Below the pieces are notes generated by a model. That model did no database searches. It saw nothing but the letters and a program-made list of their open reading frames with translations, and was not told the origin of the DNA. A program made the translations under genes and the position numbers. This document shows positions 8,921-17,212 of a DNA stretch of 64,000 nt, piece after piece. The stretch is taken from NCBI RefSeq assembly GCF_044142105.1, contig NZ_JBGTYM010000009.1:62001-126000 (forward strand), given 5' to 3'. This stretch comes from Pseudogemmobacter sp044142105 (lineage in GTDB: Bacteria; Pseudomonadota; Alphaproteobacteria; Rhodobacterales; Rhodobacteraceae). Numbering within the stretch: the stretch's first letter is position 1; each line of letters opens with the position of its first letter.

Positions 8921-9559
8921 TTAAGGGTTTCCCGACCCCTCAAGGCCTTCGCGCATCAGCGTCGCGATGCCCCGCGCCCCACCATTCCCGGTCGCCAGCG
9001 CCCGCACCACGCCCGCGCGCATCGCGACCTCCTTGTTCTGGTTCAGCTTCCAGGTGCCGTCCACCGCCTCGACCCGGAAGCGGAAGGGCAGGATCATTCG
9101 CATCAGGCGCTCGATCGCGCCATCGGTCATCTTGGCGCTGGTCCAGGGCTGCTTGCCCGCGATCCGGCCCTCATGCTCGGCCGACAGGGCGTCGACATGG
9201 GGCCGCAGCGCCTCGGGCGGCAGCGGCTCCAGCACACCGCGCAGATGCACGGCGACATAGTTCCAGGTCGGCACCTGATCGGGCACCTGCTCATGCGGGC
9301 CATACCAGTCGGGCGAGATATAGGCGTCCGGGCCGGAGACCGCGATCACCGCGGGCGCTGGCAGCGCCGCCCGGCAGATCGGATTGCCGCGTGACAGGTG
9401 CAGTTCGGCCACCGCCCCCTCGGCATCAAGAAGGAAGGGCACATGCGCGACCAGCGGCCCCGCCTCGCCATTCAGCATCAGAAGGCCAAAGCTGCGCGTC
9501 CGGGCGAAGGCCAGGCTGTTGGCCGCGGGCGTCTGGCGGAAGGCGGGGTTCGGGTGCAT
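8921..9559 (-). CDS. PaiB-family FMN-binding protein
   Basis: 212 residues, split-barrel flavin-reductase-like fold of the PaiB/FMN-binding negative transcriptional regulator family. Recognisable blocks: GPLVAHVPFLLD, the SGPDAYISPDWY motif around residue 80, PTWNYVAVHLRG, and a C-terminal KMRP-like helix replaced here by RLMRMILPFRFRVE. Bacillus PaiB represses sporulation and protease genes, but in proteobacteria the role is unclear. ATG at 9559. It lies downstream of the rpmJ terminator on the same strand, so it probably has its own promoter. Confidence 0.88.
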   Translation of the reverse strand: MHPNPAFRQTPAANSLAFARTRSFGLLMLNGEAGPLVAHVPFLLDAEGAVAELHLSRGNPICRAALPAPAVIAVSGPDAYISPDWYGPHEQVPDQVPTWNYVAVHLRGVLEPLPPEALRPHVDALSAEHEGRIAGKQPWTSAKMTDGAIERLMRMILPFRFRVEAVDGTWKLNQNKEVAMRAGVVRALATGNGGARGIATLMREGLEGSGNP

Positions 9560-9583
9560 GGCAAAGGCCTTGTGCAGGAATGG

Positions 9584-9614
9584 AAAAGGCCGCCCCGGTT
9601 TCCCTTGGGCGGCC
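9584..9614 (-). terminator. intrinsic terminator after rpmJ
   Basis: GGCCGCCC at 9588-9595 pairs with GGGCGGCC at 9607-9614, an 8-bp GC stem with an 11-nt loop. On the minus strand it is followed by TTTTCC. It lies 27 bases past the rpmJ stop codon. Confidence 0.8.
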
Positions 9615-9640
9615 CTATGATCCGGCTTGCTGAAAGCAAC

Positions 9641-9766
9641 TCAACCCTGGCGGGCCTTGAAGCGCTTTTGCGTCTTGTTGATCACGTAGACCCGGCCTTT
9701 GCGGCGCACGACCTGGCAATCGCGGTGACGCGTCTTCAGCGAGCGGAGCGAGTTCGCAACCTTCAT
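9641..9766 (-). CDS. rpmJ: 50S ribosomal protein L36 (41-residue form)
   Basis: Translation begins MKVANSLRSLKTRHRDCQVV and ends KTQKRFKARQG, 41 residues, the longer zinc-poor-type L36 usual in alphaproteobacteria. The classic C4 zinc ribbon is reduced to a single Cys in RDCQ. ATG at 9766 follows AAAGGGGA. It has its own terminator downstream and a tRNA gene 79 bases upstream on the same strand. Confidence 0.95.
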   Translation of the reverse strand: MKVANSLRSLKTRHRDCQVVRRKGRVYVINKTQKRFKARQG

Positions 9767-9845
9767 GGTGGTCCCCTTTCCTGTTCGCGGCGCATCACGC
9801 GCCAGATTGCATCATGCCCCGGGGCTGGCCCCGAAAGCGGTGGAA

Positions 9846-9920
9846 TGGTGGGCGGTACTGGGATCGAACCAGTGGCCACTACGATGTCAACGTAGTGCTC
9901 TACCGCTGAGCTAACCGCCC
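9846..9920 (-). tRNA. tRNA-Val (anticodon GAC)
   Basis: Folds as a full cloverleaf: acceptor GGGCGGT/ACCGCCC, D arm GCTC...GAGC, anticodon stem CTACG/CGTAG with loop TTGACAT (anticodon GAC), and T arm ACTGG-TTCGATC-CCAGT. Discriminator A and encoded CCA are present. 75 nt including CCA. No clear terminator separates it from rpmJ, so the two may share a transcript. Confidence 0.96.
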
Positions 9921-9956
9921 CCCTGTCCGTCGCGATTCGCCCCCGGCATCCTTCTC

Positions 9957-10047
9957 AAAAGAAAAGGACGCGGAACAAGCCGCGTCGGCGTGGGCGGGTC
10001 TATACTCAGAGTCGCAGGGGGCCGCAAGGGGTTTCGGCTTGTCTGCG
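9957..10047 (-). ncRNA. candidate ~90-nt small RNA upstream of tRNA-Val
   Basis: A minus-strand promoter-like pair (10054-10082) is followed after about 60 bases by an intrinsic terminator: GACGCGG at 9967-9973 pairs with CCGCGTC at 9980-9986 (loop AACAAG), then a minus-strand CTTTTCTTTTG tail. The interval holds no convincing open frame. Either it is a short independent RNA or it is a long tRNA-Val leader with an attenuator. The transcript is inferred only; the terminator itself is clear. Confidence 0.45.
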
Positions 10048-10053
10048 AATAGG

Positions 10054-10082
10054 CTTATATCTTTCCGACGCCGATCCGTCAT
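10054..10082 (-). promoter_or_regulatory. sigma70-like promoter for the candidate RNA / tRNA-Val
   Basis: On the minus strand, ATGACG (10082-10077) and TATAAG (10059-10054) are separated by 17 bases, close to the TTGACA-17-TATAAT consensus. The predicted start is about 10047, roughly 127 bases before the tRNA 5' end. Confidence 0.45.
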
Positions 10083-10138
10083 CGCCCTGTCACCTGGTTC
10101 TGCCGATCCCCGATCTGCCCCATTCGCCCGAGGTGCCC

Positions 10139-11011
10139 TTGTCCCAGACCGCCCGGACCGAGACCTATATATTGGCGCGGCCCGCCCGGCAGACCGTGGC
10201 GGCGGTGTTTTCCTCGCCCCATTCCGGGCGGGACTATCCGGCGGAGTTCCTGTCGCGTTCGGCGCTGGATGCCCGCGCGATCAGATCGTCGGAAGATGCT
10301 TTCGTCGAGCGGCTTTACGACATGGCCCCGGGCATGGGGGCGCCGCTTCTGTCGGCGCTTGTGCCGCGCGCCTATATCGACCTCAACCGCGCGGCGGATG
10401 AACTGGACCCCGGTGTGATCGAGGGGGTGATGCGGGTGCCGCATAATCCGCGCGTGTCGTCGGGCCTGGGCGTGATTCCCCGCGTCGTCGCCGGGGGGCG
10501 GGCGATCTACAGCGGCAAGCTGCCTCTGGCCGAGGCGGAAGACCGTATCCGCCGCTGCTGGCATCCCTATCACGAAGCGCTGCGTGGCTTGGTCGAAGAG
10601 ACGCGCGCCACCTTTGGCGAAGTGCTGCTGATCGACTGCCATTCCATGCCGCATGAGGCGATCGACGCCCATGCGAGGCCGGGCCAGCCCCGGCCCGAAG
10701 TGGTGCTGGGCGACCGTTTCGGGGCTTCGGCGCGGCGCGATCTGATCGAGGCGGTCGAGGCGGCGTTTTCGGCGGCGGGCCTGCGCACCGTGCGCAACGC
10801 GCCTTTCGCCGGCGCCCATATCACCCAGGCCTATGGCCGCCCCTCGCGCGGGATGAGCGTGATCCAGGTCGAGATCGACCGTTCGCTTTACATGGACGAG
10901 GCGAGGATCGAGCCGCGCGCCGATTTCGACGCCTTCCGAGCGCTGATGGCGGGTGTGGTGGGCGAGATCACCGGGCTGATGCGCCGCGACGCGGCGCTGG
11001 CGGCGGAATAG
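10139..11011 (+). CDS. N-formylglutamate amidohydrolase family protein
   Basis: Zinc-type amidohydrolase family that in the histidine pathway releases formate from N-formyl-L-glutamate. 290 residues from TTG 10139, preferred because CGAGG sits six bases upstream; a GTG at 10133 would place that site at the codon itself. Family marks: FSSPHSGRDYP near residue 27 (His ligand), RSSEDAFVERLY, PRAYIDLNRAADELDP, and LLIDCHSMP around residue 166. A shorter relative is at 33086. There are no hut genes nearby, so the natural substrate is open. Confidence 0.88.
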   Translation: MSQTARTETYILARPARQTVAAVFSSPHSGRDYPAEFLSRSALDARAIRSSEDAFVERLYDMAPGMGAPLLSALVPRAYIDLNRAADELDPGVIEGVMRVPHNPRVSSGLGVIPRVVAGGRAIYSGKLPLAEAEDRIRRCWHPYHEALRGLVEETRATFGEVLLIDCHSMPHEAIDAHARPGQPRPEVVLGDRFGASARRDLIEAVEAAFSAAGLRTVRNAPFAGAHITQAYGRPSRGMSVIQVEIDRSLYMDEARIEPRADFDAFRALMAGVVGEITGLMRRDAALAAE

Positions 11012-11080
11012 AACGCGCGCCGCTTGACAGCCCGCCGCGCGCGGCAGCAGCCTTGCCGCATCCAAAACCAGGAGGTCTCG

Positions 11081-11914
11081 ATGCGTGCCTGTGCTGTCTC
11101 GCTCCTTGTTCTTCTTGCCGGTCCCGCCCTTGCCGAGGATCGCTGGATGTCGATCCCCCATCCGCCCGCCATGCCGCAGGCCGTGGCCTCGGGCCTGGCG
11201 CCGGTGAACGGGATTGAAATGTATTACGCCACCTATGGCGCGGGCGACCCGGTGCTGCTGATCCATGGCGGTTTGGGCAATGCCGATATCTGGGCCAATC
11301 AGGTGGCCGATCTGATGAAGGACCATCTGGTGATCGTGGCCGACAGCCGGGGCCATGGCCGCTCGACCCGGACCGAGGCACCGTTCGGCTATGACCTGAT
11401 GGCCGAGGATTATCTGGCGCTGCTGGATTATCTCAAGATCGACAAGGTCGATTTGGTGGGCTGGTCCGATGGCGGGATCATCGGGCTGGACATCGCGATG
11501 ACCCACCCTGAGCGGCTGGACCATCTGTTCGCGCAGGCCGCTAATATCACCACGGACGGGGTGGACCCGGCGGTTGCCACCAATGAGGTCTTTGGCAGCT
11601 ATATCGGCTGGATGTCTGAGGATTACGCCCGGCTCTCGCCCACGCCCGATCAGTTCGATGCCTTCGTCACCCAGATTTCCGGCATGTGGGCCAGCCAACC
11701 CAACTGGACCGATGCGCAGGTGGCCGCGATCACCGTGCCCACGGCCATCGTCGCGGGTGACCATGACGAGGCAATCCTGCGCGCGCATACCGAGAAGATG
11801 GCGGCGCTGATCCCGGGCGCGACGCTGGTGATCCTGCCGGATGCCAGCCATTTCGCCATGCTGCAGGCGCCGGAAGACTATACCGCGGCCGTGCGGGCCT
11901 TTATCGACGGCTAG
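11081..11914 (+). CDS. secreted alpha/beta-hydrolase fold protein
   Basis: 277 residues. Signal peptide MRACAVSLLVLLAGPALA, then an alpha/beta-hydrolase domain: the oxyanion HGG in LLIHGGLGNADIW, the nucleophile elbow GWSDGG (catalytic Ser near 126), an acid in the IVAGDHDEAI strand and the late catalytic His in PDASHFAML. ATG at 11081 follows AGGAGG. It is probably periplasmic; the substrate cannot be predicted. It is convergent with dinB, with a 4-nt overlap of stop codons (11911-11914). Confidence 0.9.
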   Translation: MRACAVSLLVLLAGPALAEDRWMSIPHPPAMPQAVASGLAPVNGIEMYYATYGAGDPVLLIHGGLGNADIWANQVADLMKDHLVIVADSRGHGRSTRTEAPFGYDLMAEDYLALLDYLKIDKVDLVGWSDGGIIGLDIAMTHPERLDHLFAQAANITTDGVDPAVATNEVFGSYIGWMSEDYARLSPTPDQFDAFVTQISGMWASQPNWTDAQVAAITVPTAIVAGDHDEAILRAHTEKMAALIPGATLVILPDASHFAMLQAPEDYTAAVRAFIDG

Positions 11915-13164
11915 CGCAGGGCGCGGCCCTTGATGATCGCGTCCTGGCCGAACCGGGCGCGGATCGCGTCGGTGGCGCGTTCCGCGCCTTCGCGCTTGCG
12001 GGCATCGGGGTCCAAGAGATCGGCGGTCGCATCCGCATCGGCCCCGCGCGTCAGTTCGGCGATGCCCACGCCGATCAGGCGGAACGGCCCCTTCGCACCC
12101 GCCTGGTCGAACAGCGCGCGGGCGGCGCGGTAGATGCGGTCGGCCAGTTGCGTTGGCCCTGTCAGCGCGTGGCGGCGGCTGATCAGCTGGAAATCGCCGC
12201 GCTTGAGCTTCAGCACCACGACCCGGCCTGACAGATCCTTGGCCTTGGCCCGGTCCGACACCTGTTCCGACAGCCGCCACAGATGGCCGTCCAGCAGGTC
12301 GGGGTCCGAGGTGTCCTCGAAAAAGGTCGTTTCCTTCGAGATCGACTTGGGCATTTCGTCGCGCATCACGCGGCGACGGTCCTCGCCGCGTGCCAGGGCG
12401 TGAAGCCTGTCGCCCATGCTGCCGAAGCGGGCCACCAGATCGGCGCGGTCCCAGCGCAGCAGATCGGCAATGGTGCGGATGCCCGCAGCCTCCAGCGCGG
12501 CTTGCGTCGCTGTGCCGACGCCCCAGATGATCCGCACCGGCTTTTTCGCCAGGAAAGCCTGGGTCTCGGCGCGGCCAATCACCGAAAATCCGCGTGGCTT
12601 GTCCAGGTCGCTGGCGATCTTGGCCAGGAACTTGTTATGCGACAGGCCGATGCTGCCGGTCAGGCCCAGCTCGTCCTCCATGCGCCTGACCAGCCGCGCC
12701 AGAACCACGGCGGGTGGCGCGCCATGCAGGCGGTCCGTTCCGGTCAGGTCGAGAAAGGCCTCGTCCAGCGACAGGGGTTCGATGGCGGGCGTCAGCGCCT
12801 CCATCATGGCGCGGATGGCGCGGCTCGCCTCGACATAAGCCGCCATGCGCGGCTTCACCACCGTCGCCTCGGGGCACAGTTTCAGCGCCTGGAACATCGG
12901 CATGGCTGAGCGCACGCCCTTGATCCGCGCCAGATAGCAGCAGGTCGAGACCACCCCGCGCGTGCCGCCGCCGACGATCACGGGCAGATCGCGCAGGGCC
13001 GGGTTGTCGCGTTTTTCGACGCTGGCATAGAAGGCGTCGCAATCCATATGCGCGATGGACAGGCTGTCCAGCGCCGCATGGGCCAGCACGCGCGGCGACC
13101 GGCAGGCCGGGCAGCGGGTGCCGGTCTCGAAACGGGTCAGGCAGTCGCGGCAAAGGGCGGGCAT
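11911..13164 (-). CDS. dinB: DNA polymerase IV (Y-family, with zinc-ribbon N-terminus)
   Basis: Error-prone translesion polymerase. 417 residues from ATG 13164. Y-family catalytic motifs: HMDCDAFYASVE (metal-binding Asp near 40) and SLDEAFLDLTG (Asp-Glu near 140), then the HhH region and the little-finger domain (KSISKETTF onward). The first 30 residues add a CRDC...CPAC pair, a likely small zinc ribbon seen in many alphaproteobacterial DinB proteins and absent from E. coli DinB. I saw no clear SOS box upstream. Confidence 0.94.
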   Translation of the reverse strand: MPALCRDCLTRFETGTRCPACRSPRVLAHAALDSLSIAHMDCDAFYASVEKRDNPALRDLPVIVGGGTRGVVSTCCYLARIKGVRSAMPMFQALKLCPEATVVKPRMAAYVEASRAIRAMMEALTPAIEPLSLDEAFLDLTGTDRLHGAPPAVVLARLVRRMEDELGLTGSIGLSHNKFLAKIASDLDKPRGFSVIGRAETQAFLAKKPVRIIWGVGTATQAALEAAGIRTIADLLRWDRADLVARFGSMGDRLHALARGEDRRRVMRDEMPKSISKETTFFEDTSDPDLLDGHLWRLSEQVSDRAKAKDLSGRVVVLKLKRGDFQLISRRHALTGPTQLADRIYRAARALFDQAGAKGPFRLIGVGIAELTRGADADATADLLDPDARKREGAERATDAIRARFGQDAIIKGRALR

Positions 13165-13327
13165 GATGGGTCCATGATAGGCCCGCGCCGCCCGGAACTC
13201 CACGTCCAGCTTGATTGCCCTGTCAGGCACGGGCGCTACCTGTCGCGGGCACAATCCGGAAGACCGCATCTGCCCGGTGATGCGCAGCCCGGCCCCGTTG
13301 AGAGCGGAACAGAAGCTGCGCCTATGA

Positions 13328-13510
13328 TCACTCTTTCGGCGCGGCGGGCGGCTGGTCGTTCTCAGGGTATTCCGTTGCATCCGCCTCTGCCACCGCCTGC
13401 GACCCAAGACGGATATTGGCGGGGAATCTGCGCTTGGTGACGCGGCGCGTCGCCTTCTGGCTCAGGAATTCGGCAAGGTTGAACGGGGGTTTGGCGACGT
13501 TGTAGCCCAT
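13328..13510 (-). CDS. hypothetical 60-residue protein
   Basis: Small basic protein starting MGYNVAKPPFNLAEFLSQKA, with an Arg/Lys-rich middle (TRRVTKRRF) and an acidic Pro-rich end. No membrane segment or signal peptide. A GGAAAGGG ribosome-site-like sequence lies upstream of ATG 13510. I cannot name a family; the lack of strong arginine bias near the start and the plausible ribosome site argue for a real gene. Confidence 0.5.
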   Translation of the reverse strand: MGYNVAKPPFNLAEFLSQKATRRVTKRRFPANIRLGSQAVAEADATEYPENDQPPAAPKE

Positions 13511-14017
13511 GAGGGACCCTTTCCATTTGGGAAGGCCACGAGGCGATCATCACCGCACCAGGCGGCGGAGAACTCGGGCCGTGATGCAGCAAGGCGTTGC
13601 AAAGGGCGTTGCCTTTGCCTTTTCGGGCCGGACAGGGCGCTTCACTGCGCGCGGGACGAGGAGCGGGTGGCAATCGAAGGCCGGGTCCGCCGGCTGGCCG
13701 CTATCCCTCCGGGTGATCCTCTGGGCATGGGCCATACCACCCCCTCAGGTCAACGTAATTCTGCGCATTTGCGCACAAATCGCCAACAGGTCACGGAATT
13801 CTGTGCCGCTGATCGCAGATTGAACCCTGCGTCAGCCGCAGGTCCGTCGCGACGCATGGCCTGTACAGCGGCTGCAGAACCGTGTAGGGGCCTGCGGATG
13901 GCCTGAGGATTCCCAGGATCGCGCCCGTATGGGAGGGGCGCGTTGGGGGCGATGAGGCCTGATTTTGGCTTTATCGCAGGGGCGGCCGATCTGGTCGCGC
14001 GCGCCCCGGACAGGAAA
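13511..14017. other. 507-base region without a recognised gene
   Basis: Lies between a small minus-strand gene and the DEAD-box helicase. Long leaders are common for such helicases, so part of this may be a 5' untranslated region. One perfect 7-bp hairpin is present, CGCGCCC at 13920-13926 with GGGCGCG at 13936-13942, lacking a T run. I see no tRNA, riboswitch or convincing open frame. Confidence 0.5.
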
Positions 14018-16351
14018 ATGATGAACGATCTGGCATTGGCCGGGCCGCTGCAAGCGGCTTTGGCGGACAAGGGCTATGCGACACTGACCCCCGTGCAGGA
14101 GGCAGTGATCAAGGAAGACACGGCAGGCCGCGACCTTCTGGTCTCGGCGCAGACCGGCTCGGGCAAGACGGTGGCCTTTGGCCTTGCGATCTCGCCCGAG
14201 GTTCTGGGCGGCGTGGACCGGCTTCTCCCGGCTGAAAAGCCCATCGCCCTGGTCGTCGCGCCGACGCGCGAGCTGGCCTTGCAGGTCAAGGCCGAATTCG
14301 AATGGCTTTATGGCCCTGCCGGGGTGCAGTTGGCATCCTGCGTCGGCGGCATGGACTATCGCACCGAACGCCGGGCGCTGGATCGCGGCGCGCATATCGT
14401 TGTCGGCACGCCGGGCCGTCTGCGCGACCATATCGAGCGCGGCTCGCTTGACCTGACCGAGGCCCGCGCCGTGGTTCTGGACGAGGCGGATGAGATGCTG
14501 GATCTGGGCTTTGCCGAAGATCTGGAATTCATCCTTGGCTCGGCCCCGGAAACCCGCCGCACGCTGATGTTCAGCGCCACCGTGCCCAAGGAAATCGAAA
14601 AGCTCGCCCGCACTTTCCAGCGCGATGCGCTGCGTCTTGTGGTGCAGGGCGAGGCGCGCCAGCATGCCGACATCGCCTATCAGGCGCTTTCGGTGCAGGC
14701 GCGCGACAAGGAACACGCGATTTTCAACGTGCTGCGCTTTCACGAGGCGCAGACCGCCATCGTCTTCGCCAAGACGCGGGCCAATGTGAACCACCTCTTC
14801 GCCCGCATGATCAACCGCGGCTTCCAGGCCGTCGCCCTGTCGGGCGAGCTGACCCAGTCGGAACGGATGCACGCGCTTCAGGCGCTGCGCGATGGTCGCG
14901 CCCGCGTCTGCATCGCGACCGATGTCGCCGCGCGCGGCATCGACCTGCCGGGTCTGGAACTGGTGATCCATGCCGATCTTCCGACCAATTCGGAAACCCT
15001 GCTGCACCGCTCGGGCCGGACGGGCCGTGCGGGGCGGAAGGGCACCTCGGTCCTGATCGTGCCGCCGGCCGAATACCGCAAGGCGCAGCGCATCCTGCAA
15101 GGCGCCAAGGTCGAGGCGGCCTGGGGTTCGCCCCCCGGCGCCGATGATGTTCAGGCGCGCGAGGATGAGCGGCTGATGGAACATCCGATGCTGGCCGAAG
15201 GCGCAGGCGATGAGGCCGAGATGGCCGGGGCGCTCTTGGAGCGCTGGGGCGCCGAAGCGGTTTCTGCGGCTTTCGTGCGGCTTTGGCGCTCGGGCCGCAG
15301 CGCGCCCGAAGTTCTGTCGGATGCGCTTCCCCCCGCCGCGCCGCAGCCGCCGCGCGAACGCGGCGCCTTTGGCCCGGCGGTCTGGTTCCGCCTGACCGTG
15401 GGCCATACCGGCCGCGCCGAGGCGCGCTGGCTTTTGCCGAAGATCTGTGATGCCGGCGGCATCACCAAGGACGGCATCGGTGCCATCCGCGTGCAGCAGG
15501 ACGAAACCTTCGTGCAGATCGCCGAAAACCAGGCCGGGCGCTTTGGCGCCGGGCTGGAGATCGAGCCGGGCCTCAGCATGGAAAAGCTGGATGGCGAACC
15601 GGATATGAGCCGCCCGCAGCGCAGCTATGAGCCGCGCAGCCCTCGCATGGGGGCCGCCTCGGAAGGCCGCGCGCCCGAGCGGCGGGAGAAGGCCCCTTAC
15701 AAGCCCAAGCCCGCGCGCATCGTCGAGGATGAGGGCGGTGAGCCCGATGAGGCCCCGGCCCGCAAGGCCTGGCCGCGCCCGTCCGAACGCGAGGCGCGCA
15801 AACCCTATGCCGCCCGCGAAGACGCCCCGCGCAAGCCCTGGGCCGAACGCGAGGCAGGCGATGCGCCGAAGAAGCCCTGGCGCAAGGCCGAAGACGCCGC
15901 CCCGCGCGAAGGCGGCTACAAGCCTCGCGCGGAAGGTGGCTACAAGCCGCGTGCCGAAGGCGAATACAAACCACGCGCGCCGCGAGGCGACGGGGAATAT
16001 AAGCCGCGCACTCCGCGCGCCGAAGGAGAAAGCGGCAAGCCCGCCTATCGTTCCGCCGGGTTCAAGTCGCATGGCGGCAAGGAAGGCCAAAGCCGCGCAA
16101 CGGGCTATAAGAGCCACGCTGCCGAAGGCACGGCCGTGCGTGGCGAGGGCCGTCCCTACACCCCGCGTGACGGCAAGCCCGCCGGGGCACGGCCGGAAGG
16201 CGGCAAAAGCTGGGGATCGAAGTCGCAGGGTGACAAGCCCTATGGCGCGAAATCCTATGGGGCCAAGCCCGCGGGCAAGCCGCCCCGCCCGGCCGGCGAT
16301 GCCAAGGACACCTCCAAGCGCTTCACCCCGCCGAAAAAGCCGCGCGGCTGA
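14018..16351 (+). CDS. DEAD-box ATP-dependent RNA helicase with repetitive basic tail
   Basis: 777 residues from ATG 14018 (ATG 14021 is equally possible; CAGGAAA lies just upstream). RecA-like core: Q-motif LTPVQEAVIKE, motif I AQTGSGKT near 45, PTRELA, DEAD in VVLDEADEMLD near 155, SAT in FSATVPKEIE, and HRSGRTGRAG. A DbpA-type RNA-binding domain seems to follow (residues about 470-520: AGGITKDGIGAIRVQQDETF). The last 240 residues are low-complexity, Lys/Arg/Pro/Gly-rich, with tandem GYKPRAEG units. Probable role: ribosome assembly or RNA turnover at low temperature. Confidence 0.94.
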   Translation: MMNDLALAGPLQAALADKGYATLTPVQEAVIKEDTAGRDLLVSAQTGSGKTVAFGLAISPEVLGGVDRLLPAEKPIALVVAPTRELALQVKAEFEWLYGPAGVQLASCVGGMDYRTERRALDRGAHIVVGTPGRLRDHIERGSLDLTEARAVVLDEADEMLDLGFAEDLEFILGSAPETRRTLMFSATVPKEIEKLARTFQRDALRLVVQGEARQHADIAYQALSVQARDKEHAIFNVLRFHEAQTAIVFAKTRANVNHLFARMINRGFQAVALSGELTQSERMHALQALRDGRARVCIATDVAARGIDLPGLELVIHADLPTNSETLLHRSGRTGRAGRKGTSVLIVPPAEYRKAQRILQGAKVEAAWGSPPGADDVQAREDERLMEHPMLAEGAGDEAEMAGALLERWGAEAVSAAFVRLWRSGRSAPEVLSDALPPAAPQPPRERGAFGPAVWFRLTVGHTGRAEARWLLPKICDAGGITKDGIGAIRVQQDETFVQIAENQAGRFGAGLEIEPGLSMEKLDGEPDMSRPQRSYEPRSPRMGAASEGRAPERREKAPYKPKPARIVEDEGGEPDEAPARKAWPRPSEREARKPYAAREDAPRKPWAEREAGDAPKKPWRKAEDAAPREGGYKPRAEGGYKPRAEGEYKPRAPRGDGEYKPRTPRAEGESGKPAYRSAGFKSHGGKEGQSRATGYKSHAAEGTAVRGEGRPYTPRDGKPAGARPEGGKSWGSKSQGDKPYGAKSYGAKPAGKPPRPAGDAKDTSKRFTPPKKPRG
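15907..16029 (+). repeat. in-frame tandem repeats coding (G/E)YKPR units
   Basis: Inside the helicase tail. Four near-identical units of about 24-36 bases encode EGGYKPRA, EGGYKPRA, EGEYKPRAPRGD and GEYKPRTPRA. The DNA drifts between units more than the protein, which suggests selection on the peptide. Basic YKPR repeats probably bind RNA. Confidence 0.8.
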
Positions 16352-16372
16352 CGTGATGTGAGCGAAAGACGG

Positions 16373-16405
16373 AAAAGGCCCCTCGCCCCTGGCGCGGGGC
16401 CTTTT
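16373..16405. terminator. bidirectional terminator between helicase and cysQ-like gene
   Basis: Perfect 10-bp inverted repeat AAAAGGCCCC (16373-16382) and GGGGCCTTTT (16396-16405) with a 13-nt loop. T runs occur at the 3' arm on both strands. It lies 21 bases after the helicase stop and 4 bases from the end of the convergent gene. Confidence 0.92.
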
Positions 16406-16408
16406 CTG

Positions 16409-17212
16409 TTACGGCAGCAGGGCCGCCAGGATCTGCCTGTGCAACGCGGGCGGTGCGCAGATCGTGCCATCGGCCTCGGGGATCGGCGCGTTGAACGCGA
16501 TTGTCTCGCCGTGCCGGTCGCTCAGCACGGCCCCCGCCCGTTCAGCGATCAGCGCCCCTGCCGCGATGTCCCATTCCCGCGCCCCGCGCAGCGTAATCAT
16601 CGCATCGAAGCGCCCCTCGGCCACCAGGCACAGCCGCCAGGCCAGCGAGGCGCGGAAGCTGCGCTTCACCTCGGGTACCCCCTTCGGCCAAAGCTCGGGT
16701 GCCATGGTCGGTCGGGTTGCCAGCACATCGGCACCCGCAAGTTCTGATCGATCCGAAACCGCCAGCACCGCCCCGTCGCGCCGGGCCGGACCCTGGGCAG
16801 TGGCGCTGTAGGTGCGTCCCATCGCAGGAAGATGCACTACGCCCGCCAGCACGCGCCCGCCTTCGACCAGCGCCAGCGAAACGGCAAAGGCCTCTTCCCC
16901 GGCCAGAAAGGCGCGTGTGCCGTCGATCGGGTCAAGGATGAACACGCGCCGCGCCGCCGCCCGCGCCGCCTGTTCCGCGGCCCCGTCCGGGCTTTCCTCG
17001 GACAGCCAGCCATAGTCTGGCCGTTCCGCCGCCAGCAGCACGCGCATGGCCGCGTCCACCGCCAGATCGGCCTCGGAAACCGGGCTGGCATCCGCCTTGT
17101 CCCAGGCCTTGGGGTCGCGCCGCCAGAAGCCAAGCGCGATCTTGCCCGCGGCTTCCGCCGCTTGCACCAGCAGCGTCAGTTCTTTCTCGGGTGAAGGATC
17201 AGGCCCCGGCAA
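16409..17212 (-). CDS. cysQ: 3'(2'),5'-bisphosphate nucleotidase / inositol monophosphatase family
   Basis: Mg-dependent phosphatase of the CysQ/IMPase fold, 267 residues. Metal-binding motifs are visible: SEES in YGWLSEESPDG near 70, DPIDGTRAF near 93 and the C-terminal REWDIAAGALI near 210. CysQ hydrolyses phosphoadenosine phosphate made in sulfate assimilation; an inositol-phosphatase role cannot be excluded. The start ATG at 17212 overlaps the 3' end of the PmbA-like gene by 14 nt, so the pair is one operon. Confidence 0.88.
   Translation of the reverse strand: MPGPDPSPEKELTLLVQAAEAAGKIALGFWRRDPKAWDKADASPVSEADLAVDAAMRVLLAAERPDYGWLSEESPDGAAEQAARAAARRVFILDPIDGTRAFLAGEEAFAVSLALVEGGRVLAGVVHLPAMGRTYSATAQGPARRDGAVLAVSDRSELAGADVLATRPTMAPELWPKGVPEVKRSFRASLAWRLCLVAEGRFDAMITLRGAREWDIAAGALIAERAGAVLSDRHGETIAFNAPIPEADGTICAPPALHRQILAALLP

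Noticed and set aside
9809..9832. GC-rich stem between tRNA-Val and rpmJ as a tRNA terminator
   Set aside because: The stem closes on too few loop bases and has no T run on either strand.
10079..12280. 733-codon open frame on the minus strand across the amidohydrolase and hydrolase genes
   Set aside because: Both plus-strand genes have clear family motifs and start signals; the reverse frame spans two genes and the dinB 3' end without any family resemblance.
13832..16117. 761-codon open frame on the minus strand opposite the helicase
   Set aside because: Third-position GC bias makes the antisense frame stay open. The plus strand has all DEAD-box motifs, and the antisense product is compositionally biased with no ribosome site.
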